From CALGKJ01 sp049322695 (GTDB lineage: Bacteria > Bacillota > Clostridia > Lutisporales > Lutisporaceae): a DNA stretch of 64,000 nucleotides. Shown piece by piece: positions 16,876 through 24,869 of the stretch. How positions within the stretch are numbered: position 1 is the first letter of the stretch; each line of letters begins with the position of its first letter. A program made the translations under genes and the position numbers. Where the stretch lies: NCBI GenBank assembly GCA_049322695.1, contig JBMORW010000027.1, positions 186,001 to 250,000 on the forward strand, written 5' to 3'. The notes under the pieces are model-generated. The model was not told the DNA's origin, made no database searches, and saw only the letters and a list, made by a program, of their open reading frames with translations.

Positions 16876-18147
16876 TTAATTCTGTCTATCCTTCCCTATA
16901 ATAATTGTTATATCACAACCCAGAGAATTGTCAATATCTGTTTCAATAACAGTTAAGCCTATATCCTGGGCAACTATTTGCGCGGTTTCCTCATGCCCGT
17001 TTCTGTTTATGAGCCTTGAGGTGTTAAAGGTCAGATCTTTAGTATCGCCAATTTTTATAACAGTATATCCTAATGCTTCAAGCTGAGTTTTCATGGATGC
17101 AGCAAGTCCATTTGATTTGGTACTGTTTAGTATTTCAATTCTAATATTCTTTTTATCTATTGTTGGAGCAGGATTGCTTTGCTGTGAATTGACCGCATTG
17201 CTCCCTTGCAGTGCAGCGACACTGTTATCAACATCAAGAGCCAGATCTACCTCATGCATCATTTTAGCCAGTTCATCCTTGTCATGTATAAAATATGCTA
17301 TTCCATTGATTGTAAGAGCCTTGCCTGGAATAGTATATTGTGAAATATTGTCAAGCTTCAAATTCTTCACGCCTAATGCATAACTGGCTATCTCGCCCTC
17401 TTCAAGATTGGTTTTGACATATTTGCTCATTGTATTGATAACTGTTAATGCTTTTGGCAGCATTGCAGGACTTGTAAGCTTCTTCACAAATGCCTTTATA
17501 AACTCATGCTGTGCTTTTATTCTTCCCAAATCCTGGTCTGTATAGCCTGATCTGAATCTTATGAATTGCACGGCTTTTTTGCCATTCAAAACCTGCTCTC
17601 CGGGATCTATATGAATATGCAGGTCCTGATATGGATCATCGTAATGCATGGGTATAGGTACATTAATTTTAACACCGCCTATTGTATCAACAATCTTCTC
17701 TGCGCCGGAAAGATTTATTCTAATATAGTGATGTATGGGAATATCCAAAAGCTCACCCACAGTCTTCATAACCAAAGGAACTCCGTCATTCTTGCTTATT
17801 ATAGAGTTGATCTTCCCTTCGGCGTATCCTGTTATATTGACCTTTGTATCTCTTGGTACTGAAACAATGGCCATTTTGTGATTCTCCTTATTGTATCTGA
17901 CAACCATCATAATATCTGATAAGCCGTCATTCACTCCCAAAACAAGTGTATTAACAACAACATCATTTTTGGGCTCAGGTGGCCTTAGATCAGGATTTTC
18001 ATCCACGACCTCCGTAAACTCTTCATCAATCATATTGCTGTGGGTCTTGTCCAAATAGTAGTAAACTCCTCCCAGGATACTAAAGAAAAAAATAAATGAA
18101 ACTATAAATATCAACATATATTTTTTCAAAGTAACATCCCCATCCAT
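16876..18147 (-). CDS. LytR-CpsA-Psr family wall-polymer ligase with LytR_C domain
   Basis: A 423-residue membrane-anchored LCP protein. One N-terminal transmembrane helix is at about residues 10-30. The LCP domain is at about 75-235 (VLGVNDGLSDIMMVVRYN, SVPRDTKVNI, RFRSGYTDQDLGRIKAQHEF). A C-terminal LytR_C domain is at about 330-420. Such enzymes attach teichoic acids or capsular polymers to peptidoglycan. The ATG at 18147 follows the yqeK stop directly. A TTG at 18129 has a better spaced G-rich site and is a real alternative start. It lies in the nadD-yqeK-rsfS operon. Confidence 0.9.
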   Translation of the reverse strand: MDGDVTLKKYMLIFIVSFIFFFSILGGVYYYLDKTHSNMIDEEFTEVVDENPDLRPPEPKNDVVVNTLVLGVNDGLSDIMMVVRYNKENHKMAIVSVPRDTKVNITGYAEGKINSIISKNDGVPLVMKTVGELLDIPIHHYIRINLSGAEKIVDTIGGVKINVPIPMHYDDPYQDLHIHIDPGEQVLNGKKAVQFIRFRSGYTDQDLGRIKAQHEFIKAFVKKLTSPAMLPKALTVINTMSKYVKTNLEEGEIASYALGVKNLKLDNISQYTIPGKALTINGIAYFIHDKDELAKMMHEVDLALDVDNSVAALQGSNAVNSQQSNPAPTIDKKNIRIEILNSTKSNGLAASMKTQLEALGYTVIKIGDTKDLTFNTSRLINRNGHEETAQIVAQDIGLTVIETDIDNSLGCDITIIIGKDRQN

Positions 18148-18747
18148 TCATTCAAAATTGTATAGTCGTTTTTTCATGGAGCCAATTATGCTGTTTCTGG
18201 CCAGTATTGTATAAGGATGCAGCATCCTGTTTTTTGAAATAACATACTCTATTGAAATATTCAATGCCTTCAATACTGCCAAATCCAGATCACGAAATGC
18301 CAACTCCCTTAGTTCATCCACACCTTTAAAACTTCTTTCTGGCTCTATGAAATCAGCAAGAAAAATTACCTTTTCCAGTAAGCTCATATCGGCTTTACCT
18401 GTTGTATGATATTTAACTGCTGCTAAAATCTCAGCATCATCTACTTGAAAAAGCTCACTGCATACATATACTGCCGAATAAGCGTGCATAAGCTCTTTAA
18501 CATTTATCACAACATTATCTGCAGCGCAGTTCATTTTCTTCAAATACTGAAGCTGGATATCCTCAGACATTTCCCTGGTGCAATCATGTACCAATCCTGC
18601 AATTTCTGCTTTATGCAAATCACAACCATATCTTGCGGCAAGCTCAACAGCCATTTTGCTGACATTAATAGAGTGCTTGTAGCGTTTTCGGGATAGCTCC
18701 TGCCTTAGATATTTTTTTATCTTTGAAATATCTATCAAAGAATTCAC
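18148..18747 (-). CDS. yqeK: YqeK, HD-domain bis(5'-nucleosyl)-tetraphosphatase
   Basis: A 199-residue HD-superfamily hydrolase. Proteins of this family cleave Ap4A symmetrically to ADP. The metal-binding motif is H...HD: KHSINVSKMA, then LVHDCTRE, then a distal Asp in FLADFIEPER. The start overlaps the nadD stop (ATGA), so translation is coupled. It sits between nadD and an LCP gene, the usual Firmicute order. Confidence 0.92.
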   Translation of the reverse strand: MNSLIDISKIKKYLRQELSRKRYKHSINVSKMAVELAARYGCDLHKAEIAGLVHDCTREMSEDIQLQYLKKMNCAADNVVINVKELMHAYSAVYVCSELFQVDDAEILAAVKYHTTGKADMSLLEKVIFLADFIEPERSFKGVDELRELAFRDLDLAVLKALNISIEYVISKNRMLHPYTILARNSIIGSMKKRLYNFE

Positions 18748-19379
18748 TCCCTATAAATGCCATGCTTCATAATATACTGTTCTACAGCTTCTGGAAGCAG
18801 ATACTTGATTGTGTGATTGTTCTGCACTCTGCTTCTTATGTCAGTGGATGAAATTGCAAGTGAGGGTATTTCTATGTTAAAAATCTCTTTTCCATATTTA
18901 GACTTAATTTCATATAGTTTTTGTTCCAAATCCATATTATTAAATCCTGGTCTTGTTGCTGCAACAAAATAGCAAAGCTTTAGAAGCTCTTCTACCTTAT
19001 GCCATGCTAGGATATCAAGGAGTGCATCAGCGCCTGTTATAAAAAAAAGCTCTGTTTCACTTCCATATATTGATATCAACTCTTTTATAGTATCTATTGT
19101 ATAGCTTACACCTTTTCTATCTAGTTCTATACGGGAAACCTCAAAATATGGGTTGGTTGCAGTAGCCAGCAGTGTCATATTGTACCTGTGGTTGGAATCG
19201 GAAATATTATGGTTATTTTTATGCGGAGGATTTCCGGCAGGTATAAAAATTACTTTGTCCAGCTGAAATCTGTCTCTTACAGCTTCCGCAGCAACCAAGT
19301 GCCCATAATGAACAGGATCAAAAGTTCCACCCATTACGGCAATTTTCCTGCGCAGGCTGAAATCATCAAAATGATTCAT
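18744..19379 (-). CDS. nadD: Nicotinate-nucleotide adenylyltransferase NadD
   Basis: A 211-residue nucleotidyltransferase that adenylates nicotinate mononucleotide in NAD synthesis. The signature GGTFDPVHYGHLVAAE is near the N-terminus. PPHK and the C-terminal ISSTDIRSR motif, both typical of NadD, are present. TTGGAGGG lies before the ATG at 19379; a longer start ten codons upstream has no site. It is the first gene of the operon continuing into yqeK. Confidence 0.95.
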   Translation of the reverse strand: MNHFDDFSLRRKIAVMGGTFDPVHYGHLVAAEAVRDRFQLDKVIFIPAGNPPHKNNHNISDSNHRYNMTLLATATNPYFEVSRIELDRKGVSYTIDTIKELISIYGSETELFFITGADALLDILAWHKVEELLKLCYFVAATRPGFNNMDLEQKLYEIKSKYGKEIFNIEIPSLAISSTDIRSRVQNNHTIKYLLPEAVEQYIMKHGIYRE

Positions 19380-19481
19380 ATTACCCTCCAATAGCTTAAA
19401 AATAATCAATTATTCTAATTATACACTATTTCCTATCTCATTTGAAGCAATACCACAAATTTTCATTACATTATTTTACAT

Positions 19482-19507
19482 AAAAAAAGAAGCTTACGCT
19501 CCTTTTA
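19482..19507 (-). terminator. Terminator after yhbY
   Basis: On the minus strand AAAAGGAGC-GTAA-GCTTCTTTT forms a stem with one G-U pair, followed by a T run. It overlaps the yhbY stop codon. Confidence 0.75.
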
Positions 19508-19792
19508 CAGTACTATTCTCGGATTCTCTCTGGATTGTCTGTATAATACGAATTTGCCGCCTATGACCTGCACAACATCTGCATCCACATACTTGGCTAT
19601 TTCATTGCTGGCTTCTCTGACATCAGTCATACTGTTGTTCAGCACTTTGATTTTAATAAGCTCTCTGGCTTCAAGAGCATTATCTATTTCATTCATCATT
19701 GTTTCTGTTACACCACCTTTTCCTATAAGGAAAATCGGTTCTATTGTATTGGCCAGCCCTCTTAAATATGCTCTCTCCTTACTGGTCAGCAT
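19505..19792 (-). CDS. yhbY: YhbY-type CRM-domain RNA-binding protein
   Basis: A 95-residue single CRM-domain protein associated with 50S ribosome assembly. The signature LTSKERAYLRGLANTIEPIFLIGKGG, including the GxxG-type RNA-binding loop, is intact. CAGGAGGTG precedes the ATG at 19792. The longer frame that begins 24 codons upstream has no site and is not family-like. It is downstream of obgE, another ribosome-assembly gene. Confidence 0.93.
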   Translation of the reverse strand: MLTSKERAYLRGLANTIEPIFLIGKGGVTETMMNEIDNALEARELIKIKVLNNSMTDVREASNEIAKYVDADVVQVIGGKFVLYRQSRENPRIVL

Positions 19793-19876
19793 CTGTTTCA
19801 CCTCCTGAGTGTTATATTGCCGTACTATTCCGATAATATACAAAAGCAGACTTTCGTCTGCCATGATAACCTAAAA

Positions 19877-20062
19877 TTATACTTCAACTTCTTTTCTAAG
19901 CTTTCGTCGATGAGTCTCGTAACCAGGATCACCCTTTTTCCATCCACTTCTGCTTTTTTCAGCATTTTGTACATAGTTTTCATTAATAACGATTTCGTTT
20001 TTTGACAGGCAGAAATAAGTTGGGGTGTTCTGCTTACAGTTTTCACAATGCATGCAGTTCAT
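19877..20062 (-). CDS. Small Cys-rich protein between obgE and yhbY
   Basis: A 61-residue protein with C3, C6, C9 and C18 in MNCMHCENCKQNTPTYFC and a basic C-terminal half (RSGWKKGDPGYETHRRKLRK). This suggests a small zinc-binding or RNA-binding protein. GGAGG lies 13 nt before the ATG, longer than ideal. An overlapping 73-residue frame (19825-20046) is less convincing. Its place between ribosome-assembly genes hints at a related role. I do not know a named family. Confidence 0.55.
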   Translation of the reverse strand: MNCMHCENCKQNTPTYFCLSKNEIVINENYVQNAEKSRSGWKKGDPGYETHRRKLRKEVEV

Positions 20063-20086
20063 TGCTTACTATTGACCTCCAGTTCA

Positions 20087-21364
20087 TTAATCAAAATATT
20101 CGAATTCAAGATCATACATTTTTACAGTATCTCCGTCTTGTACACCCATTTGCTTTAACTCATCAACGATACCCCTCTTTCTAAGTACCTTTTGGAAGTA
20201 TTTTATGGAATCATTATCATCAAGGTTAACTGATTCAAGAAGCTGATCAACCAATTTACCTTCAACTATGAAGACTCCGTTCTCCTTCCTTATGTTGTAA
20301 GGTTTTTCGTCTGTATACTTATGATACAACAATTCTGAAATTTCTTCAACTGGTTCTTCAATATCTTTTAGCTGTTCCAACATATTATATACCTTATTCA
20401 TCAAGGGCTCTATGCCTTGCATAGTTGCCGCAGAGATGGCATACACCTCAAAGCCGTGTGCCGCAAGTCTTTCCTTGATCTTCTCGTAGTTATCCCGCGC
20501 ATCAGGTAAATCCATCTTATTACATACAACAATCTGAGGCTTGGATGCCAGCTTCTCGTTATACAGCTTCAATTCTTCATTTATCTTTATAAAATCTTCA
20601 TATGGGTCTCTTCCCTCAGTACCTGAGACATCAATTATATGTATTAAAACCTTGGTTCTTTCCACATGTCTTAAAAAGTCATGTCCAAGACCTACACCGG
20701 CATGCGCTCCTTCTATCAGTCCTGGTATGTCTGCTACAACAAAGCTTCTTCCTGAGCCTAGATCCACTACACCCAGATTGGGTACCAGTGTAGTAAAATG
20801 ATAATTGGCAATTTTAGGTCTTGCTGATGTCACAATCGACAGGAAAGTGGACTTACCCACATTGGGGAAGCCAACAAGGCCTACATCTGCCAGCAGCTTA
20901 AGCTCCAGCTCTATCCATCGCTCCTCACCCTTTTCTCCGGGCTGAGCAAATCTGGGTGCTTGTCTTGTTGGTGTGGCAAACTGTGCATTACCCTTGCCGC
21001 CTTTTCCGCCTTTTGCTGCTATAATACTGCTTCCGGGTAATTTTAAATCCCCTATTATTAAGCCAGTTTCAGCATCACGGATTATGGTGCCAACAGGTAC
21101 CTTAATAACCATATCTTCGCCGCTTTTTCCGAAAGAGTTATTGGAGCCTCCCTGTTCACCATTTTCAGCCAAGTGCTTTCTTTTGTAACGGAAATCCATT
21201 AAGGTTCTAAGATTGTCGTCAGCCGCCAGCACAATGTCCCCTCCGTTACCCCCGTCTCCTCCGTCAGGTCCGCCGTTAGGTACGTATTTTTCTCTACGGA
21301 AGGAAATGCGGCCGTTTCCGCCATCCCCTGCCTTTATAAAGATTTTCGCTACATCTACAAACAT
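20087..21364 (-). CDS. obgE: Obg/CgtA GTPase
   Basis: A 425-residue GTPase involved in 50S maturation and stress or sporulation control. The glycine-rich Obg fold is residues 1-158 (NGGPDGGDGGNGG). The G domain has GFPNVGKST (P-loop), DIPGLIEGAH and NKMD. The C-terminal OCT domain is at about 345-425. Length and order are normal. GAGGTG precedes the ATG. It lies downstream of rplU-prp-rpmA after a 355-bp gap containing hairpins, so it may have its own promoter. Confidence 0.97.
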   Translation of the reverse strand: MFVDVAKIFIKAGDGGNGRISFRREKYVPNGGPDGGDGGNGGDIVLAADDNLRTLMDFRYKRKHLAENGEQGGSNNSFGKSGEDMVIKVPVGTIIRDAETGLIIGDLKLPGSSIIAAKGGKGGKGNAQFATPTRQAPRFAQPGEKGEERWIELELKLLADVGLVGFPNVGKSTFLSIVTSARPKIANYHFTTLVPNLGVVDLGSGRSFVVADIPGLIEGAHAGVGLGHDFLRHVERTKVLIHIIDVSGTEGRDPYEDFIKINEELKLYNEKLASKPQIVVCNKMDLPDARDNYEKIKERLAAHGFEVYAISAATMQGIEPLMNKVYNMLEQLKDIEEPVEEISELLYHKYTDEKPYNIRKENGVFIVEGKLVDQLLESVNLDDNDSIKYFQKVLRKRGIVDELKQMGVQDGDTVKMYDLEFEYFD

Positions 21365-21719
21365 TTTTTCACCTCTATCAACATCTTTAGTAATTATTAT
21401 ACCGTAAAAGTACTATATTCTAAACCTATTTTTCCCATTACAACTAGTGCCTTGTAACAGAATCCGTTAGTCAAGGCACTTTGAAGCTTTTTACTGCCTG
21501 AACTACAAGAACAGAATTATGACAAAAATCACTAATACTACTCTGAGTCTTCTTTTTAGTGTTGAAAATATAAGCTGCTTTTATACATTTGCTTTTTTCT
21601 GGCATTGCAATATCAAATATACTTAGATTGTTATCTATAGTTGGAACATAAGTACAAGCTTATTAATTGCTCCCACAATAACAAAGGTACAGTCAAGCTG
21701 TACCTTTGAAACTCATTAA
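21365..21719 (-). other. Intergenic region between rpmA and obgE
   Basis: No gene is visible in these 355 bp. The stretch holds a second inverted repeat (21446-21454 with 21472-21480, nine perfect pairs), a terminator-like hairpin near rpmA, and AT-rich sequence that probably includes the obgE promoter. I see no riboswitch. Confidence 0.6.
21683..21707 (-). terminator. Hairpin after rpmA
   Basis: Arms 21683-21692 and 21698-21707 form a perfect 10-bp stem with a 5-nt loop about 13 nt after the rpmA stop. The following T run on the minus strand is weak, so termination may be partial. Confidence 0.6.
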
Positions 21720-22004
21720 TTATTGTGCAACAGGATATACGCTAACCTGCTTCTTGTCCTTACCTTTTCTTTCGAATCTGACAACACCCTCTACAAGAGC
21801 AAACAATGTATCATCTTTACCAATTCCAACATTGTTTCCGGGATGAATTTTAGTTCCTCTTTGTCTTACAAGAATATTGCCGGCAAGAACTACCTGACCG
21901 TCAGCTCTCTTAACTCCAAGTCTCTTTGACTCACTGTCACGACCGTTTCTGGAGCTACCAACACCTTTTTTATGTGCAAATAATTGAAGGTTAATTCTGA
22001 GCAT
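21720..22004 (-). CDS. rpmA: 50S ribosomal protein L27, with cleavable N-terminus
   Basis: A 94-residue L27. The N-terminal extension MLRINLQLF precedes AHKKGVGSSRNGRDSESKRLG. In Firmicutes this segment is removed by the Prp protease after the Phe, exposing the functional N-terminus near the peptidyl-transferase centre. The gene for Prp lies directly upstream. AGGAGGTG precedes the ATG. It belongs to rplU-prp-rpmA. Confidence 0.98.
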   Translation of the reverse strand: MLRINLQLFAHKKGVGSSRNGRDSESKRLGVKRADGQVVLAGNILVRQRGTKIHPGNNVGIGKDDTLFALVEGVVRFERKGKDKKQVSVYPVAQ

Positions 22005-22007
22005 TGA

Positions 22008-22340
22008 TTACACCTCCTCTTTATCCGATAACCTAATATAGTTTTCATAGGTTGCTTCTATGTTTTTTAAGCCTTCATATAAGGTTTCCAATATGGCTGA
22101 GCATTTTATGGCACCAAGCTCTGTACGTGTATCAATTATTCTGCACTGCAGGAATCCATCCTTAATGGAGTATTCCACCTTAGCACCAGCTACCTTTTCC
22201 AGTCCTATGAGGGCTGTCTGAGTCAAAGCTGATACCGCACTGCATACTATATCTTCTCCACGCTTTGCAAACCCGGTGTGTCCGCTGACCTTGAAACCTA
22301 TAATGTTTTTTTCTTTCAAATAGAATTCAACTGTAGTCAT
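22008..22340 (-). CDS. prp: Ribosomal-processing cysteine protease Prp (YsxB)
   Basis: A 110-residue protease that removes the L27 N-terminal extension. The catalytic pair fits H21 (in VSGHTGF) and C33 (in EDIVCSAVSAL), matching the positions known in Staphylococcus aureus Prp. The ATG at 22340 has GGCGG upstream. A longer TTG start four codons earlier directly abuts the rplU stop and is less likely. It lies between rplU and rpmA, the invariant Firmicute arrangement. Confidence 0.93.
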   Translation of the reverse strand: MTTVEFYLKEKNIIGFKVSGHTGFAKRGEDIVCSAVSALTQTALIGLEKVAGAKVEYSIKDGFLQCRIIDTRTELGAIKCSAILETLYEGLKNIEATYENYIRLSDKEEV

Positions 22341-22352
22341 ATTGACCGCCAA

Positions 22353-22664
22353 TTAGAAGCTGATCTTATCAATCTTAACCTTTGTAAATGGCTGTCTGTG
22401 ACCTTGCTTCTTCCTATAATCCTTCTTAGGCTTATACTTGAAAACAATGATCTTCTTGCTCTTACCTTCCTGCATTACTGTAGCTTCAACCCTTGCGCCT
22501 GAAACTACAGGTGCGCCGATCTTCAACTCACCGTCTTTAGATACAGCAAGAACTTCTTCAAACATAACCTTTTCGCCGGAAGCAACATTAAGCTTTTCTA
22601 CGGTAATTACATCACCCTCGTTAACTCTGTATTGCTTTCCCCCAGTCTTGATAATTGCATACAT
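22353..22664 (-). CDS. rplU: 50S ribosomal protein L21
   Basis: A 103-residue L21: MYAIIKTGGKQYRVNEGDVI at the start and KKDYRKKQGHRQPFTKVKI near the end are family signatures. GAGGAGGTG precedes the ATG at 22664. The frame remains open 32 codons further upstream, but that part corresponds to leader RNA, not protein. Confidence 0.98.
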   Translation of the reverse strand: MYAIIKTGGKQYRVNEGDVITVEKLNVASGEKVMFEEVLAVSKDGELKIGAPVVSGARVEATVMQEGKSKKIIVFKYKPKKDYRKKQGHRQPFTKVKIDKISF

Positions 22665-22815
22665 TAGGCTACACCTCCTCATATTTAAGTCTCGCCGAAA
22701 ACCAGGTAAAATTTTGAACCCGTTCCGAGCGGATACGCCTACATCAATATACTTTACCATAGCAGTGCTTGTTTGTCAAATAGATATTTATATCCCAAGT
22801 GCCATATAGCACACA
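22665..22815 (-). promoter_or_regulatory. rplU 5' leader, possible L21 autoregulatory leader
   Basis: The stretch upstream of rplU is unusually GC-rich and stem-prone for this genome (GTAGGCG...CGCTCGGAACGG, GGTTTTCGGCGAGAC). It occupies the place of the L21 leader RNA known in Firmicutes. I cannot prove the fold by eye, so the assignment rests mainly on position. Confidence 0.35.
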
Positions 22816-24099
22816 TTAGAGCTCACTTACCTTTTGATTTTCCATCAATACCTTTCCTTCGCCTTCGCAGCAAGGGCATGCAACCATAAAGGAATCCTCC
22901 GCTCTTTGCCTTACCTTCTTCCTTGTCATTTCCAGCAAGCCCAGCTGTGTCATTCCAAATACAGTTGTCCTTGTCCTATCTTTCTTTAAAGCATTTTTCA
23001 ATACCTCAATAACTATTTTCTCATGCTCCTTATCAGGCATATCTATAAAATCAACAATTACAATTCCGCCTATATCCCTAAGTCTTAACTGTCTTGCTAT
23101 TTCTCTTGCTGCTTCAACGTTTGTTTTTAATACTGTATCCTTTAAATCCACGGAACCTACGAATTTTCCCGTATTGACATCAATAGAAGTAAGTGCCTCA
23201 GTCTGATCTATTACCAGATAACCGCCGCTTCTGAGCCATACCTTCCTGCTAAGCATTTTTTTAATCTGATTGGTTATATGATAATAATCAAATATATCAT
23301 AACCCTTGTCAAAATAGTGTACCCTGCTGCTTAACTGCGGAGAAATGGCAGAAACCAGCTCCAAGACCTTTTCATAATGCTCTCTGCTGTTAACTACAAA
23401 TCTGTCAGTATCCTTTGTGAACATATCTCTTACAGTCCTGTATACAATATTGAGATCTTTATGTATTATGCGCGGTGCAGCACCCGATTTCTGATTCTTC
23501 TTTATTTTTTCCCAAAGCTTCAGTAAAAAATCCAGATCCTCATTAAAGTCTTTTTCCGTGCAGCCTTCAGCAGCCGTTCGAACTATCAGACCCATACCTT
23601 CAGGCTTTAATGAGCTAACAACCTCCTTCAATCTGTCTCTCTCAACCTCATCCTCTATTCTCCTTGATATTCCAATATATTCAACAGTGGGCATCAGTAC
23701 AAGATATCTTCCCGGAAGAGTTATATGAGTTGTAACTCTGGCACCTTTAGTATCTATTGGTTCTTTTACTACCTGTACTATTATTTCCTGGCCTGTCTTC
23801 AGAATGTCATTTATTTGAACATCCTTGTACTGAGACAGATAATTGCTGTTATCCTCATCATCATCAAAATATGCATTTGGAATTGCATCCTTCACATACA
23901 AAAAAGTGTTTTTATCAATCCCAATATCTACAAAAGCAGCTTGCATACCCTGAAGCACATTTTCCACTCGGCCCTTATATATATTGCCTACAGTGGATTC
24001 ATTCAGGTTCCTCTCAACATATATCTCAGCCAGCTCTTCATTCTCCAGAGCTGCAACCCTGGTATAAGCGTTCTGCACATCGATAATAATCTCATTCAT
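22816..24099 (-). CDS. rng: Ribonuclease G/E family endoribonuclease
   Basis: A 427-residue RNase E/G catalytic core. An S1 RNA-binding domain is near residues 35-120 (GNIYKGRVENVLQGMQAAFVDIG). The DNase I-like catalytic region includes SIDVNTGKFVG (about 305) and IVDFIDM (about 350), where metal-binding Asp residues lie. The zinc-link CPCC is near the C-terminus. It lacks the long RNase E scaffold tail. The ATG at 24099 follows AAAGGAG; an in-frame GTG seven codons earlier overlaps the upstream gene and is unlikely. It directly follows the radical SAM pair. Confidence 0.92.
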   Translation of the reverse strand: MNEIIIDVQNAYTRVAALENEELAEIYVERNLNESTVGNIYKGRVENVLQGMQAAFVDIGIDKNTFLYVKDAIPNAYFDDDEDNSNYLSQYKDVQINDILKTGQEIIVQVVKEPIDTKGARVTTHITLPGRYLVLMPTVEYIGISRRIEDEVERDRLKEVVSSLKPEGMGLIVRTAAEGCTEKDFNEDLDFLLKLWEKIKKNQKSGAAPRIIHKDLNIVYRTVRDMFTKDTDRFVVNSREHYEKVLELVSAISPQLSSRVHYFDKGYDIFDYYHITNQIKKMLSRKVWLRSGGYLVIDQTEALTSIDVNTGKFVGSVDLKDTVLKTNVEAAREIARQLRLRDIGGIVIVDFIDMPDKEHEKIVIEVLKNALKKDRTRTTVFGMTQLGLLEMTRKKVRQRAEDSFMVACPCCEGEGKVLMENQKVSEL

Positions 24100-24116
24100 G
24101 ACTGAATCTCCTTTAT

Positions 24117-24869
24117 TCACTGTCTTTCCTTTTCTGCATACTGCAGCAAATCCAGCAGTTGATCATTTGTCTCTACATATAATTCTTCGCGATTAATCCT
24201 AATTACTTTGATGTCATAACCACTGAAATCACTAAATGCCTTTATAAGCAGCTCAGGCTTAAGGTTTGCTTTGCTTCCGCTTTGCAGCAAGCATTTCATG
24301 AGATAAATATCATCGTCACTTTTCATCAATTCTGCGCCTGTAATCATAGGCTTAATGTCTATTTCCTTAAGCTCAAAATCCTTTTTAGGCTGCTTTTTCA
24401 TAGCATATATTTCATTCTGAGCCAAAAACTCAGCAAAGCTCTCCTCCGGCTTTTTTGTCATATCGCCGCTAATTGTCATCCTTACAGTATATATGGAATG
24501 TGTGACTATTGCCATTGCGCTTTTTGCTTTGTCACTTAAAACAGTACCTTTATGTATCTTAATACCCACAGGAAGCTTTTCATTCAGTTTATCCACCACA
24601 GTCTGCGGCTCTATCCGCTGTGCAAGCTTTATATCTACATACTCCGCATCGCTGGTAACTCCCAGAGATAATGGAGCCCCAAAGGACAGCTCCTGATGAG
24701 GATTAAAGCCCGCACTATAGGATACGGGTATGTCTGACCTCCTTATAGCCCTCTGAAAAGCTCGCATCAGGTCAAGATGCGAAATATATTTGACCTCGTT
24801 TCCTTTGGTAAACTTTAATCGCATTACTATAGTCTTTTTTATATCCATACTGTTTTTTATCATTTGCAT
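24117..24869 (-). CDS. DUF2344 (TIGR03936) radical SAM-associated protein
   Basis: A 250-residue protein of the family that always accompanies, or is fused to, the TIGR03960 radical SAM protein. The typical start MRLKFTKGNEVKYISHLDLMRAF and SYSAGFNPHQELSFGAPLSLGV are present. Function is unknown; the link to rRNA or ribosome genes suggests an RNA-modifying role, an inference. Its start overlaps the end of the radical SAM gene by 10 nt, so the two are translationally coupled. Confidence 0.88.
   Translation of the reverse strand: MQMIKNSMDIKKTIVMRLKFTKGNEVKYISHLDLMRAFQRAIRRSDIPVSYSAGFNPHQELSFGAPLSLGVTSDAEYVDIKLAQRIEPQTVVDKLNEKLPVGIKIHKGTVLSDKAKSAMAIVTHSIYTVRMTISGDMTKKPEESFAEFLAQNEIYAMKKQPKKDFELKEIDIKPMITGAELMKSDDDIYLMKCLLQSGSKANLKPELLIKAFSDFSGYDIKVIRINREELYVETNDQLLDLLQYAEKERQ

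Noticed and set aside
19825..20046. A 73-codon frame overlapping the Cys-rich miniprotein
   Set aside because: It has no ribosome site, while the alternative frame has a Cys motif and an upstream GGAGG.
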